A DNA stretch of 64,000 bases from Deltaproteobacteria bacterium. Lineage in GTDB: Bacteria > Desulfobacterota > Desulfomonilia > UBA1062. The stretch is from positions 1-64,000 of the forward strand of contig DSBG01000136.1 of the NCBI GenBank assembly GCA_011046135.1, written 5' to 3'. This document shows positions 9,477-19,703 of this stretch, piece after piece. The notes under the pieces are model-generated. The model saw only the letters and a program-made list of their open reading frames with translations. It did not search any database and had not been told where the DNA came from. The position numbers were made by a program, and so were the translations under genes. Each line of letters opens with the position of its first letter. Within the stretch, counting starts at the first letter, position 1.

Positions 9477-11114
9477 ATGAACTCATTAGCAAAGCTCATT
9501 GCAACATTCCTTCTGTGTTTTCTCCTTCTAGCATGCTCCGGGGAGAATAACAAGTCGGTTGTCCCCGACATTATACCAGATGACCTCGCTCCTGCTCCCG
9601 GCGACGTGCTGGTGAATTCCTCCCTGGGAGACGCCTCGAATCTCATCCCCATGCTCGCTTCCGACAGATCGTCCCACGAGGTCGCCGGGCTTCTCTTCAA
9701 TGGACTGGTGAAGTACGACAAGAACTATACGATCGTAGGAGACCTGGCTGAGTCGTGGGACATCGAAGATGAAGGGAGGCTCCTCAGATTCTATCTGAGA
9801 AAAGATGTATCCTGGCACGATGGTGCACCCTTCACGGCACGGGACGTGATGTTCACCTACAGGACCATCATCGATCCCAAGACACCGACCGCCTACGGAG
9901 AGAAGTACAAGCTCGTCAAGCAGGCGCGCATGCTGGACGAGTACACCCTGGAGTTCTCCTACGAGAAACCGCTGGCTCCTGCCCTCATCAGCTGGGGGGC
10001 GCTGCAGATCCTTCCTGAGCATCTCCTCAAAGACCAGGACATCGCCACCACCCTTTTCGCGCGTGCGCCCATCGGCACGGGACCGTTCACGTTCGTCCGA
10101 TGGGAGACCGGCTCAAAGATCATCCTTGCGGTGAACGAAACATACTTCGACGGCAGACCGTATCTCTCGGGGATATCCTACCGCATCATCCCTGATCAGA
10201 ACACCCAGTTTATGGAGCTCAGGGCGGGAACTATCGACATCATGGGTCTGTCTCCCCTGCAGTTTCTGCGGCAGACCGACGGCGAGAGATTCACCTCCAT
10301 GTATACGAAGTATCAGTACCTCTCAGACGGGTACACCTACCTCGGATTCAACCTGAACCGGAAGCCCTTTGACGATATTCGGGTGCGCCAGGCCATCGCC
10401 TATGCCATCGACAAGGAAGAGATCATCAAGGGAGTTCTCCTGGGCATGGGAGAGATCTCCACCGGTCCATACAAGCCCGGCACCATCTGGTACAATCCGG
10501 ATGTCGCCAAGTACCCCTACCACAAGAACAGGGCAATCAGCCTCATGGAGGAGGCTGGGTATCGCTATCGAGACGGCATTCTTGAAAAGAACGGCAGGCC
10601 TTTTGTTTTGAATATCGTCACAAATCAGGGCAATCCCCTGCGGGACAAGTCTGCCCAGATCATTCAGCAGCGGCTCAGGATGATCGGCATCCAGGTCAGC
10701 ATCCGCATTATCGAGTGGACCGTGTTTCTCAAGGAGTATGTGGACAAAGGTAACTTCGACGCGGTGATCCTGGGGTGGAATATCCTGCAGGACCCGGACC
10801 TGTTCAATGTGTGGCACTCGAGCAATGCAGTGCCCGGGGGTCTCAACTTCGTGGGGTACAGGAACGCGGAGGTTGACGAGCTCCTGAGCAGGGGGAGACA
10901 TACCTTCGACGAAGAGGAGCGTAAAGAGTGTTACTTCAGGATCCAGGAAATCCTCTCCGAAGAACAGCCGTATGTATTCCTCTATGTTCCCTATTCCCTC
11001 CCGGTGGTCAGCTCGAGATTCAAGGGCATCGAACCGGCTCCGGCCGGCATCACCTACAACCTGGAGAAGTGGTATGTTCCGAGATCACTGCAGCGATACG
11101 AGATGCTTCCCTGA
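9477..11114 (+). CDS. Peptide/nickel-type ABC transporter substrate-binding lipoprotein (SBP_bac_5)
   Basis: Lipoprotein signal MNSLAKLIATFLLCFLLLACSG; LAESWDIEDEGRLLRFYLRKDVSWHDGAPFTARDVMFTY. The track start at 9396 is probably too early. Confidence 0.93.
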   Translation: MNSLAKLIATFLLCFLLLACSGENNKSVVPDIIPDDLAPAPGDVLVNSSLGDASNLIPMLASDRSSHEVAGLLFNGLVKYDKNYTIVGDLAESWDIEDEGRLLRFYLRKDVSWHDGAPFTARDVMFTYRTIIDPKTPTAYGEKYKLVKQARMLDEYTLEFSYEKPLAPALISWGALQILPEHLLKDQDIATTLFARAPIGTGPFTFVRWETGSKIILAVNETYFDGRPYLSGISYRIIPDQNTQFMELRAGTIDIMGLSPLQFLRQTDGERFTSMYTKYQYLSDGYTYLGFNLNRKPFDDIRVRQAIAYAIDKEEIIKGVLLGMGEISTGPYKPGTIWYNPDVAKYPYHKNRAISLMEEAGYRYRDGILEKNGRPFVLNIVTNQGNPLRDKSAQIIQQRLRMIGIQVSIRIIEWTVFLKEYVDKGNFDAVILGWNILQDPDLFNVWHSSNAVPGGLNFVGYRNAEVDELLSRGRHTFDEEERKECYFRIQEILSEEQPYVFLYVPYSLPVVSSRFKGIEPAPAGITYNLEKWYVPRSLQRYEMLP

Positions 11115-11126
11115 GAGGCTGAACGC

Positions 11127-12101
11127 ATGGTGAAATATCTCTTGAAACGGTTCTCCATACTGATTCCGACCTTCATCGGTATCACGATCGTGTGTTTTGC
11201 GGTTATTCATCTGGCACCGGGAGAGCCCACTGATCTGCAGACCGAAATGAACCCGAACATCACTCCGGAGGCCATCGAACAGCTGAAGGCCCATTACGGT
11301 CTGGATAAGCCCCTCGTCACCCGGTACCTTCACTGGATGAAGAATCTCGGAAAACTGGACTTCGGAAATTCCATCTCATCTGACGCACGGCCCGTATGGG
11401 ATAAAATCAAAGAGCGCCTCCCCATTACTATCTACATCAATATCTCCTCCATGGTGATCATCTTCCTGGTGGCCATCCCACTTGGGGTTATCTCTGCAGT
11501 GCGGCGGGGGGGCATCCTTGACCGATCCATTACGATCTTCGTGTTCATCGGGTTTTCCATCCCCGGATTCTGGCTGGCGCTCCTGTGCATGGACTTCTTC
11601 GGGGTACGGCTCGGCTGGCTGCCCATCTCCGGCATCCACTCACCAGGATACCTCCAGATGGGCTTCCTGGAGAGACTGTTCGACCTCACAAAGCACCTGT
11701 TCCTGCCCGTGGTGATCTCTGCGTTCGGTTCTCTAGCCGGCATGAGCCGGTACATGCGATCAAGCATGCTTGAGATTATCAGGCAGGACTATATCCTCAC
11801 GGCACGTTCCAAGGGTCTTCCGGAGCGCACGGTGATCTACAAGCATGCCATGCGCAACGCCCTGCTTCCGGTGATCACCATCCTGGGTCTGTCCATCCCG
11901 GGCCTTATCGGGGGCAGCGTGATCTTCGAGAGCATCTTCTCCATCCCGGGACTGGGAAAGCTCTTCTACGAGGCAATCATGATGCGGGACTACAATCTGA
12001 TCATGGGCAGTCTCACCATCGGTGCCGTCCTGACACTGCTGGGCAACCTCATCGCGGATGTCTGCTACAGCATCGCAGATCCGAGGATCCGTGCGAGCTG
12101 A
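11127..12101 (+). CDS. Dipeptide/oligopeptide ABC transporter permease (DppB-like)
   Basis: [60 protein letters not shown]. Confidence 0.95.
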   Translation: MVKYLLKRFSILIPTFIGITIVCFAVIHLAPGEPTDLQTEMNPNITPEAIEQLKAHYGLDKPLVTRYLHWMKNLGKLDFGNSISSDARPVWDKIKERLPITIYINISSMVIIFLVAIPLGVISAVRRGGILDRSITIFVFIGFSIPGFWLALLCMDFFGVRLGWLPISGIHSPGYLQMGFLERLFDLTKHLFLPVVISAFGSLAGMSRYMRSSMLEIIRQDYILTARSKGLPERTVIYKHAMRNALLPVITILGLSIPGLIGGSVIFESIFSIPGLGKLFYEAIMMRDYNLIMGSLTIGAVLTLLGNLIADVCYSIADPRIRAS

Positions 12102-12102
12102 T

Positions 12103-12930
12103 ATGGGATTCTGGTCGCGCATGTTGAGAGACAAGCTTGCCGTTGCAGGCATGATCATCGTGCTGGGATTCTTCGTCCTGTCTGTGGCCACGCCGCTGAT
12201 CGCGCCCTATGACCCGAGCCTCATCGACGTGGACAATATCCTTGCCCCACCGTCTTCCACACACCTCTTTGGAACGGACGACCTCGGCAGGGACGTATTC
12301 ACGCGAATGCTCTTCGGCGCAGGTATCTCGCTGAAGGTGGGGTTCGTGGCCGTGGGTATCGCTGTCCTCATTGGTACGATTCTGGGTTCGCTCTCCGGGT
12401 ATTACGGTGGCTGGGCGGATATCATCATTATGCGAGTGGTGGACATCATGCTCTGTTTCCCCTCGTTCTTTCTGATCCTTGCGGTGATCGCCTTTCTGGA
12501 ACCCTCCATCTACAACATCATGGCCGTGATCGGGCTCACTTCGTGGATGGGCATCACCCGACTCGTGCGCGCAGAATTTCTCACCTTGAAGGAACGTGAT
12601 TTCGTGCTGGCAGAGAAAACTATCGGCGCTGGAAGCCTTCGCATCATTTTTGTCCACATCCTGCCCAATGCCATGGCCCCGGTGCTGGTGGCCGCCACCC
12701 TCGGCATCGCTTCAGCCGTGCTCACGGAGTCTGCTCTCTCCTTTCTGGGCATCGGGGTGCAGCCTCCAACCCCGAGCTGGGGCAACATGCTTACCCAGGG
12801 TCAGGCAGTGCTCGGTGTTGCCTGGTGGCTCTCGTTCTTCCCGGGAATGGCGATTCTGCTCACCGTGCTGGGGTTCAACCTCCTGGGTGAAGGAATCCGT
12901 GACGCCATCGACCCTCGGCTGCGACAGTGA
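12103..12930 (+). CDS. Dipeptide/oligopeptide ABC transporter permease (DppC-like)
   Basis: DPSLIDVDNILAPPSSTHLFGTDDLGRDVFTRMLFGAGISLKVG; ALSFLGIGVQPPTPSWGNML. Start refined to ATG 12103. Confidence 0.94.
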   Translation: MGFWSRMLRDKLAVAGMIIVLGFFVLSVATPLIAPYDPSLIDVDNILAPPSSTHLFGTDDLGRDVFTRMLFGAGISLKVGFVAVGIAVLIGTILGSLSGYYGGWADIIIMRVVDIMLCFPSFFLILAVIAFLEPSIYNIMAVIGLTSWMGITRLVRAEFLTLKERDFVLAEKTIGAGSLRIIFVHILPNAMAPVLVAATLGIASAVLTESALSFLGIGVQPPTPSWGNMLTQGQAVLGVAWWLSFFPGMAILLTVLGFNLLGEGIRDAIDPRLRQ

Positions 12931-13151
12931 ACAACCAGTTCCCTCGGAATCGTAACTCCGCCTCAGCCTCCTTCCCCGGCTCCCCGGGAGCAAAATTTTC
13001 TCCTCGGCTCTCAGCCACTGATTGACAAGCGCGGGAAGCAGTTCTACTATGAGGCACATACAGCATCGAGCCTGCACTTGACACGTCTATTCGTATACAC
13101 TCCACCACGAGAACACACCCGAGAAGTTCCCATCAAAGGGGGTCGCTGATC

Positions 13152-13895
13152 ATGACGCTGACACATGAACAACGTCACCGTTACACGAGACAGCTGGAGA
13201 TAATCGGAGAAGAAGGCCAGAGGAGGCTGGGAGAGGCCCGCGTACTGATCACAGGGCTAGGGGGCTTGGGTTCGATCATCGCGGGATACCTTGCTGTGAG
13301 CGGCATCGGCTACCTCAGGATCGTGGACGTCGAACAGGTGGAGGCCACCGATCTCAATCGACAGATCTTCTACCTCAGTGATGATATCGGAAGGGACAAG
13401 CCCGAATCCTTGGCGAAGAGACTGGTCGGACTGAACCCTTTCTGCAGGGTTGATGCCCACATGGAACGGATCGATGAGAAGACGATCCACCACCTGGTAA
13501 ACGACGTCCACATCATCGTGGATACCCTGGACAACTTTACAAGCCGGCACGTGCTCAACAGGGCTGCCGTCACCAGGAGGCTTCCCCTGGTCCACGGTGC
13601 GGTGAGGGGTTTGTACGGCCATGCCCTGACCGTGATCCCCGGGAGGAGCGCCTGCCTGAAATGCATCTTTCCAGAAAGACCTCCCCACGGAACCTTTCCC
13701 ATCCTGGGTCCTACCTGCGGGGTGATTGCCTCTGTCCAGGCAAGCGAGGTGATCAAGTACGCCACCGGCATCGGGGCGCTGCTCCTCGATAGGTTGTTTG
13801 CCTGGAACGGCCGTCTCTCTGATGCTGAAATCATCGACGTGGAGCGCAATCCCGAGTGCAGCGTGTGCGGCTATATCCCCCCAGAGGTTGCGTAA
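13152..13895 (+). CDS. HesA/MoeB/ThiF family adenylyltransferase
   Basis: RYTRQLEIIGEEGQRRLGEARVLITGLGGLGS, DLNRQIFY, CLKCIFPE, TCGVIASVQASEVIKY. Confidence 0.94.
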   Translation: MTLTHEQRHRYTRQLEIIGEEGQRRLGEARVLITGLGGLGSIIAGYLAVSGIGYLRIVDVEQVEATDLNRQIFYLSDDIGRDKPESLAKRLVGLNPFCRVDAHMERIDEKTIHHLVNDVHIIVDTLDNFTSRHVLNRAAVTRRLPLVHGAVRGLYGHALTVIPGRSACLKCIFPERPPHGTFPILGPTCGVIASVQASEVIKYATGIGALLLDRLFAWNGRLSDAEIIDVERNPECSVCGYIPPEVA

Positions 13896-13963
13896 TGCCC
13901 GATCGGCGGAGTGTGCACGTTCATGGCCGTACGCATGACCTATTGCGGATGCATCGCAGGGGA

Positions 13964-14488
13964 TCATCGGTAGGATTCTGTCCCCCTGATTGCCAGGACC
14001 TCACCGAAGTATGACCGGTGGTAATCCTTCAGCGGATAGTGCTTCTCGATCGAGGCATCCAGGAACCGCTCCGGGTCGAAATCACACGAGAAGATCTTTG
14101 TAAGCTCGATCAGAAGATCTGCCTCGGCAAAGGACGGGGAAGCGACCTGCCTTGATGCGACAGGGGTGAGTCCTGACTCTGCTACCTTGTCGCAGTTCCT
14201 GCCGGAGCGGGACCCGAGAATTTCCAGCGCCTTTCTGAACCTCTGCGGGAAGGCGCACAGGGTAAATGAATCGTAGCGCTCCATGAATTCAAACGTGTAT
14301 CTCGTCGGGCGGACGACAACCTGGGCAAAGGGTTTGTTCCACATGATCCCGAAACTGCCCCACCCGACGGTCATTGCGTTGTAGGAGCCCTTGGCAAAAT
14401 CCCCGCAGGCAAGGACGAACCATCGCTTGGACCACAATGCGTGGGCATTGATGAGAAAGGAGTCAACCGGTATGGAAGAAAGGGGCAT
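13964..14488 (-). CDS. Flavin reductase family protein
   Basis: GSYNAMTVGWGSFGIMWNKPFAQVVVRPTRYTFEFME (FMN-binding split barrel). Confidence 0.85.
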   Translation of the reverse strand: MPLSSIPVDSFLINAHALWSKRWFVLACGDFAKGSYNAMTVGWGSFGIMWNKPFAQVVVRPTRYTFEFMERYDSFTLCAFPQRFRKALEILGSRSGRNCDKVAESGLTPVASRQVASPSFAEADLLIELTKIFSCDFDPERFLDASIEKHYPLKDYHRSYFGEVLAIRGTESYR

Positions 14489-14722
14489 CTGTACACCTCC
14501 ACGTTCATGTGCTCTCTTTGAGCTTTACCCGATTTCCCTGAAAGGGACAACCAGAGGAATTTTCCCATTGATCGATCCACCCCTCTTTCTCATCGGTTCA
14601 GCGGTCACAAACCTTTGGTCAGGAGTGATCTCCCGGGACTGCCCTTGATCCGGAATGGGGCTGACCACTGTATATGATATCGTACTATTGACTCACGGTC
14701 CTGTGCCGGTATTTATACAGAC

Positions 14723-16138
14723 ATGGAATTTAAAAACCGTTATGTCCTGTACAACCTGCAGCTCTTCGACGGAAAAACAACCGACCTCAAGAAAAACAAG
14801 ACCGTGCTGGTGGAGGGAATGAAGATCCGGGCCGTGGAAGATGGCACCGCACGGAGAGAAAACGAGACCATCAGGGCCATTGACCTGCACGGGTACACCC
14901 TCATGCCCGGTCTCATCGATCTGCATGTACACATCACCGTGCCCTTCATGGACAGGGTAACGGCAAGGGCATTTTTCGCCATCTCAAACCAGATCGAGCG
15001 CAATGCCAGGGTGTGCATCGAGGCAGGCATCACCACGGTACGGGATGTCGGGGGGTTCCCCGGACGGCTTTCACGGTTGAGGACAGCCATCACCACGGGT
15101 GATCTGCCAGGACCCCGTATCGTCATGTGCAACTCTGCCCTCACCACCCCGGGGGGAAGCCCTGACTGGGTGCCTTCGTTCAACCCGCTCATCAGGTCAT
15201 TCCTCGGCGGTCAGTATGCCCTCAGGGCTGCTACTCCTTCTCAGGCCCGGGAACAGGTCGAAGAAATGATCCGTCTGGGAGCAACCTGGATCAAACTCTA
15301 CTGCCAGCACCACTCGGTGCTCCTCGGAGGGGGAACGCTGAGTGTCTTCGATCAGGAAACCTTCCACGCCATCATGGAAACCGCCCGCAGGAACCACAGG
15401 AAGGTGTGCTGCCATATCACCTGGCTCAAAGATCTGGCCTATGCCATGTCCATGGGCGTGGACACCTTTGAACACTGCCCCCTTGAAGAGATTCCCGGTG
15501 AAACCGCCGCCGACTTCGCTTCCCGGAGCATGGCCCTGATCCCCACACTGACCTGCCTCGACCTTGGAAACGCCGTGCTCTTGAGCATGATCGAAGCAAC
15601 CGTGAGTGAACAAGGACGACAGTACCTCGAGCCGGAGCCCCTCAGACAGGTGAAGAACTTCATCTCCAGATACCGCACGCGCCCCTACCCTCCGGAAGAA
15701 ACAGCCTACCGCAGAGAACCCTACTTCGATCTCTCCCTCTTCAAGAGATGCTTCCCGCAGGTCAGGGAAAATGTGGGCAGGATTCTGCACTCGGGTGGTC
15801 GTGTGGGTGTTGGAACCAACTCCGGCGGCATGCCCACGGCACTCTTCGGTGTATTCTACCACGAAGAACTCAAACGACTCGTCAGCTGCGGGCTGACCCC
15901 CGTGCAGACGCTCATGGCTGCGACATCGGGCAATGCATCGATCCTGGGGCTCGATGATGCCATCGGGAGCGTAACGGCCGGTAAAGTAGCGGACCTGATC
16001 GCTGTGGAGGGAAACCCGCTCCATGACCTCAACGCATTGAAGCACGTTCGCATGGTCATCAAAGAGGGCAGATTCATGTCGGGTGAACCGGAGGAGAAAG
16101 CTCAACCGGTCGTAACGAAATGGCGGAGATTCAGGTAA
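14723..16138 (+). CDS. Amidohydrolase family protein (imidazolonepropionase-like)
   Basis: GYTLMPGLIDLHVHI metal-binding motif, ATSGNASILGLDDAIGSVTAGKVADLIAVEGNPLHD. Confidence 0.93.
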   Translation: MEFKNRYVLYNLQLFDGKTTDLKKNKTVLVEGMKIRAVEDGTARRENETIRAIDLHGYTLMPGLIDLHVHITVPFMDRVTARAFFAISNQIERNARVCIEAGITTVRDVGGFPGRLSRLRTAITTGDLPGPRIVMCNSALTTPGGSPDWVPSFNPLIRSFLGGQYALRAATPSQAREQVEEMIRLGATWIKLYCQHHSVLLGGGTLSVFDQETFHAIMETARRNHRKVCCHITWLKDLAYAMSMGVDTFEHCPLEEIPGETAADFASRSMALIPTLTCLDLGNAVLLSMIEATVSEQGRQYLEPEPLRQVKNFISRYRTRPYPPEETAYRREPYFDLSLFKRCFPQVRENVGRILHSGGRVGVGTNSGGMPTALFGVFYHEELKRLVSCGLTPVQTLMAATSGNASILGLDDAIGSVTAGKVADLIAVEGNPLHDLNALKHVRMVIKEGRFMSGEPEEKAQPVVTKWRRFR

Positions 16139-16223
16139 GATCGTCAACGTCACGTGTTCTTCGGAGAGACATACTCCGGAACATCATCGCTCCTTATAGA
16201 CGGAGCTCGAGACAGCGAATCCC

Positions 16224-16607
16224 TCATCTCCTGTTTTTTATTCCGATCAGGAACAGGACTCCATACGCCACCATATTTACAAGGATCACCGCTACCCCGA
16301 AGAGGATCTGCAGCTCTCTGGTAAGATCATGCGGGTAGATGAGCGCTTCGATGGCATGGATCACGAAGTCTCCCGTGTACGTCTCCTGGCCCGAGCGCTG
16401 CCTGAAGAAGTTCTCCAGGGGGGTCAACGGACAGATTCCTCCGGTGAACTGAATGACGATTCCCCAGATCACGCTAGGAATATGCATCCAGGCAATCTTG
16501 GGCCAGAACCGGACAAGAACTCCTCCGGCCACGACGAAGACGATGAAGGTGAAGTGAGCGAGTACCACCCCCAAAGAGAGCACCCGGAAAACCATGGCAG
16601 CGTCCAT
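16224..16607 (-). CDS. DUF2784-like membrane protein
   Basis: VLAHFTFIVFVVAGGVLVRFWPKIAWMHIPSVIWGIVIQFTGGICPLTPLEN. Confidence 0.8.
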   Translation of the reverse strand: MDAAMVFRVLSLGVVLAHFTFIVFVVAGGVLVRFWPKIAWMHIPSVIWGIVIQFTGGICPLTPLENFFRQRSGQETYTGDFVIHAIEALIYPHDLTRELQILFGVAVILVNMVAYGVLFLIGIKNRR

Positions 16608-16751
16608 ACAGGAACAATACGAGGGTCCGCCCGGATGAACAAGTGTGGATCAGAAACACAAGCATTGTGCTGAAACCCATTCCTCACAAAAAGACGCCTG
16701 ATCCCCTCCATCAGGACGATGGACCGGGAGTTGTCCATGGAGAAAGGCTCT

Positions 16752-17444
16752 TCAGGAAAAACCACCGATCCGAATCTGAACCCTCAGGTAGAAGTTGTGA
16801 ATTCCCAGGCCACGGAGCGGGATCTCGTAGATTGTACCGCTTTTCACCCTCGCTGGGACGTTCAGCACAACCGTCTCGTCTTCCTCGACCATGCCTCTTC
16901 CGCCGCAGTTCGAGCACACGTAGGGCCACACTCTCCCGCTCCCCCTGCAGGCCTGGCAGGGATACAGCACAGGAATGCTGATCGGAACCCTGCCGCCGGA
17001 GAAGGCCTCACTCGGAGAGAGGATCACTTCCAGGGTGAGTCCTTCGGGACGTTCTGCCTTGGTAATGCCGGCGGTGGTAAAATTCCTGAAGATTCTCTCA
17101 AAGAGCGCATCTATGGGCTGGCTTATGGAGAGAAAATCCCTCATCACGGAGACGGGTTCCGGAACAAGGGGCTCTGCATAGCGAGGTGGGTTCGTCATGA
17201 CGGTCTGTGACTGTCCCCTGTGGCCACCCTCTCCATGGGCCAGACCCTCGTCATACGATTTTTTCTTTTGAGGATCAGAGAGCATTTCATAGGCCTCGAC
17301 AATGTCCTGAAATTCCCATCTCGAGCAAGATCCTCCCAAATCAGGATGATACTTCTTCACGAGCTTCCTGAACGCCTCTTTTATCCCTGAAATGTCCTCT
17401 CCCCTCGAAACACCAAGGATCAAATAGTAATCTCGCTTGACCAT
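16752..17444 (-). CDS. DnaJ-like protein: J domain plus a reduced zinc-finger and substrate-binding segment
   Basis: RDYYLILGVSRGEDISGIKEAFRKLVKKYHPDLGG (HPD); CQACRGSGRVWPYVCSNCGGRGMV. Confidence 0.88.
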   Translation of the reverse strand: MVKRDYYLILGVSRGEDISGIKEAFRKLVKKYHPDLGGSCSRWEFQDIVEAYEMLSDPQKKKSYDEGLAHGEGGHRGQSQTVMTNPPRYAEPLVPEPVSVMRDFLSISQPIDALFERIFRNFTTAGITKAERPEGLTLEVILSPSEAFSGGRVPISIPVLYPCQACRGSGRVWPYVCSNCGGRGMVEEDETVVLNVPARVKSGTIYEIPLRGLGIHNFYLRVQIRIGGFS

Positions 17445-17729
17445 TGCTGCTCCACCCTCTCTGAATCTATCAATATTGTTTTTAATATTATAGGGTTCAG
17501 CAGGAAAAATTCAAGCCACTCCCTGTGGAAACACCGCTCGTGCCCCGAAAAAAGATTCCCCGTGACGAACCCGTTCGCTTCCCTTCCGATCCCGGTGGCG
17601 TGTTCATGATCTTTCCTGCTCAGGAAGTGAGGGGGCTGTTGACCAACAACCGGAAATGCATTACCCTGAACACGTTTTCCAGCCAGTCGTGCATGGAGCT
17701 TTTTTTTATTGAACAGGCAGGAGGTCTCT

Positions 17730-18272
17730 GTGAGCAGAACATCTGGAGATTCATTCAGCAGAAAAATCAGGGAATTGAGACAGGAAAAGGGGTTGAGCCT
17801 GGAAGACCTTTCCCGGGAAACCGGCTACCCCCTCGATGTTCTCACGGACGTTGAAGAAGGAACGGTTGCCCCCCCTGTATCCCTCGTTCTCCAGCTCGGA
17901 CGTTTGTTCAAGATAGATTTCGAAACCCTTGAACCTCAGGAGAGGAAGGCATCGAAACGCCGCAGATCAAGCCACAAGAAACGCGTCGCCTCCTATGCGT
18001 ACACCCCCTTGACGCGTCCGGGTGAGGAGAAACACCTCAGGGCCTACCTGGTCGGCATCGATCCCAACACCGAGCATCACGGGGTGGAGTATCACCATGA
18101 AGGAGAGGAATTCATCTACGTCCTCCAGGGAAGCCTTGTGATCCAGGTCGGCCAGAACACGAACAGTCTTGGCACGGGCGAGAGCATACACTTCAACTCA
18201 GCCCTGACCCATAAACTCAGCAACCCCACCGGCTCGAAGACAGAGCTCCTGGTTGTCATCTACGTTCCCTGA
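17730..18272 (+). CDS. XRE family transcriptional regulator with cupin domain
   Basis: HTH KIRELRQEKGLSLEDLSRETGYPLDVLTDVEEG; cupin HHEGEEFIYVLQGSLVIQVG...GESIHFNSALTHKL. GTG 17730 has AGGAGG upstream. Confidence 0.92.
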   Translation: MSRTSGDSFSRKIRELRQEKGLSLEDLSRETGYPLDVLTDVEEGTVAPPVSLVLQLGRLFKIDFETLEPQERKASKRRRSSHKKRVASYAYTPLTRPGEEKHLRAYLVGIDPNTEHHGVEYHHEGEEFIYVLQGSLVIQVGQNTNSLGTGESIHFNSALTHKLSNPTGSKTELLVVIYVP

Positions 18273-18281
18273 GGAGGGACC

Positions 18282-19421
18282 ATGGCCTTTCAACTGACCG
18301 CCGAACACGAAATGGTGAGGCTCATGGCGCAGGATTTTGCCAGGAAGGAGCTGGAGCCCTATGCAGCGTACAGAGATCAGGAGGAGATCTTCCCGCTTGA
18401 GGTGATCAGAAAGATGGGTGAACTCGGTCTGCTGGGAATGATGGTGCCCTCCGAACATGGAGGATCCGGCGCCGGGGCGATAAGCTACTGCCTTGCCCTG
18501 CAGGAGATTGCCTATGCCTGTGCATCCACCGCCGTGACCATGTCAGTGGCAAACCTCTCGTGTGAACCGCTCCTCAACTTCGGGACAGAGGAGCAGAAGG
18601 CATCGTTTCTCAACAGCCTTGCCTGCGGCGGGAAACTCGGGTGTTTTGCCATCACCGAACCCGGGGCTGGATCCGATCCCGGAGGTATCCGGCTCAAGGC
18701 CGAGGAACGTGATGATCGCTATATTCTGAACGGGAGCAAGATATTCATCACCCACGGTGCATATGCCGACATCATCAACCTGATTGCGAGAACCGGCCCG
18801 GAAAAAGGAAACAAAGGACTTTCCGCCTTTATTGTGGAAAAGGGCATGCACGGCTTTTCCGTCGGCACAAAAGAACACAAGATGGGCCTGAGATCCTCCA
18901 ACACCGTCGAGCTCCTCTTCGAGGACTGCGAAGTGCCGAGAGGAAATCTCATCAGCAGGCCTGGTCAGGGGTTCAAGATCGCCATGGCAGCCCTGGACAG
19001 CGGGCGCATCGGCATTGCATCACAGGCCATCGGAATCGCCCGTGCATGCCAGGACGAGGCAGTTCGTTATGCGCGACAGAGGAAACAGTTCGGAAGGACA
19101 ATCGACTCGTTCCAAGCGATCCAGTGGATGATTGCAGACATGGCCACCGGGATCGAGGCAGCCTACCTCCTGACGCTTCAGGCTGCCTTCAGGAAGGACA
19201 AGGGGCTTCCCTTCACGAAGGAAGCTTCCATGGCCAAGCTCTTTGCTTCGGAGCTCTCCAACCAGGTTGCCTATCACGCCCTCCAGATCCACGGCGGATA
19301 CGGCTACACCAAGGAATTCAAGATCGAACGGCTCTACCGCGACGCACGGGTCACCACAATCTATGAAGGAACATCGGAAGTGCAGCGGCTGGTCATCGCT
19401 CGAGAGGTCATGAGGGGGTGA
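18282..19421 (+). CDS. Acyl-CoA dehydrogenase
   Basis: CFAITEPGAGSDPGGI, QAFQ-type substrate loop, QIHGGYGYTKEFKIERLYRDARVTTIYEGTSEVQRLVIAR. Confidence 0.96.
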   Translation: MAFQLTAEHEMVRLMAQDFARKELEPYAAYRDQEEIFPLEVIRKMGELGLLGMMVPSEHGGSGAGAISYCLALQEIAYACASTAVTMSVANLSCEPLLNFGTEEQKASFLNSLACGGKLGCFAITEPGAGSDPGGIRLKAEERDDRYILNGSKIFITHGAYADIINLIARTGPEKGNKGLSAFIVEKGMHGFSVGTKEHKMGLRSSNTVELLFEDCEVPRGNLISRPGQGFKIAMAALDSGRIGIASQAIGIARACQDEAVRYARQRKQFGRTIDSFQAIQWMIADMATGIEAAYLLTLQAAFRKDKGLPFTKEASMAKLFASELSNQVAYHALQIHGGYGYTKEFKIERLYRDARVTTIYEGTSEVQRLVIAREVMRG

Positions 19422-19703
19422 AGAGCTGCCGCGTCGTGTGCCGGCAGGTTCAGAGTGAACAATCCCCTCGTGAATCACCGCCTTTCGCATTCACATGAGA
19501 GCTTCCTCAGACGCTCACGAGCACGAAGCTTGTTTCCCGGAGAAATTGTGGTTCGCGGAAACAGGGGGTGGAGAGAATGCGTGAGGGGGAACGGGTTTTT
19601 GCGGGAACATGGACGCGGTATTCAAATGGCAGGGGAATTCATGATAGACTTGTGGAGTCCGATGTTCGTTGAAGTCCGGAGCAAAACCGGCCAGGAGGGA
19701 ATC

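Noticed and set aside
13078-13099. TTGACA ... TATACA upstream of the ThiF/MoeB gene
   Set aside because: Spacing is only 10 bp, incompatible with a sigma-70 promoter.
15197-16153. 318-aa antisense ORF opposite the amidohydrolase
   Set aside because: Fully antisense to a gene with clear catalytic motifs; H/E/G-rich shadow frame with no recognisable domain.
17525-17854. 109-aa ORF upstream of and overlapping the XRE-cupin gene
   Set aside because: Overlaps the well-supported HTH-cupin frame; no SD or domain.
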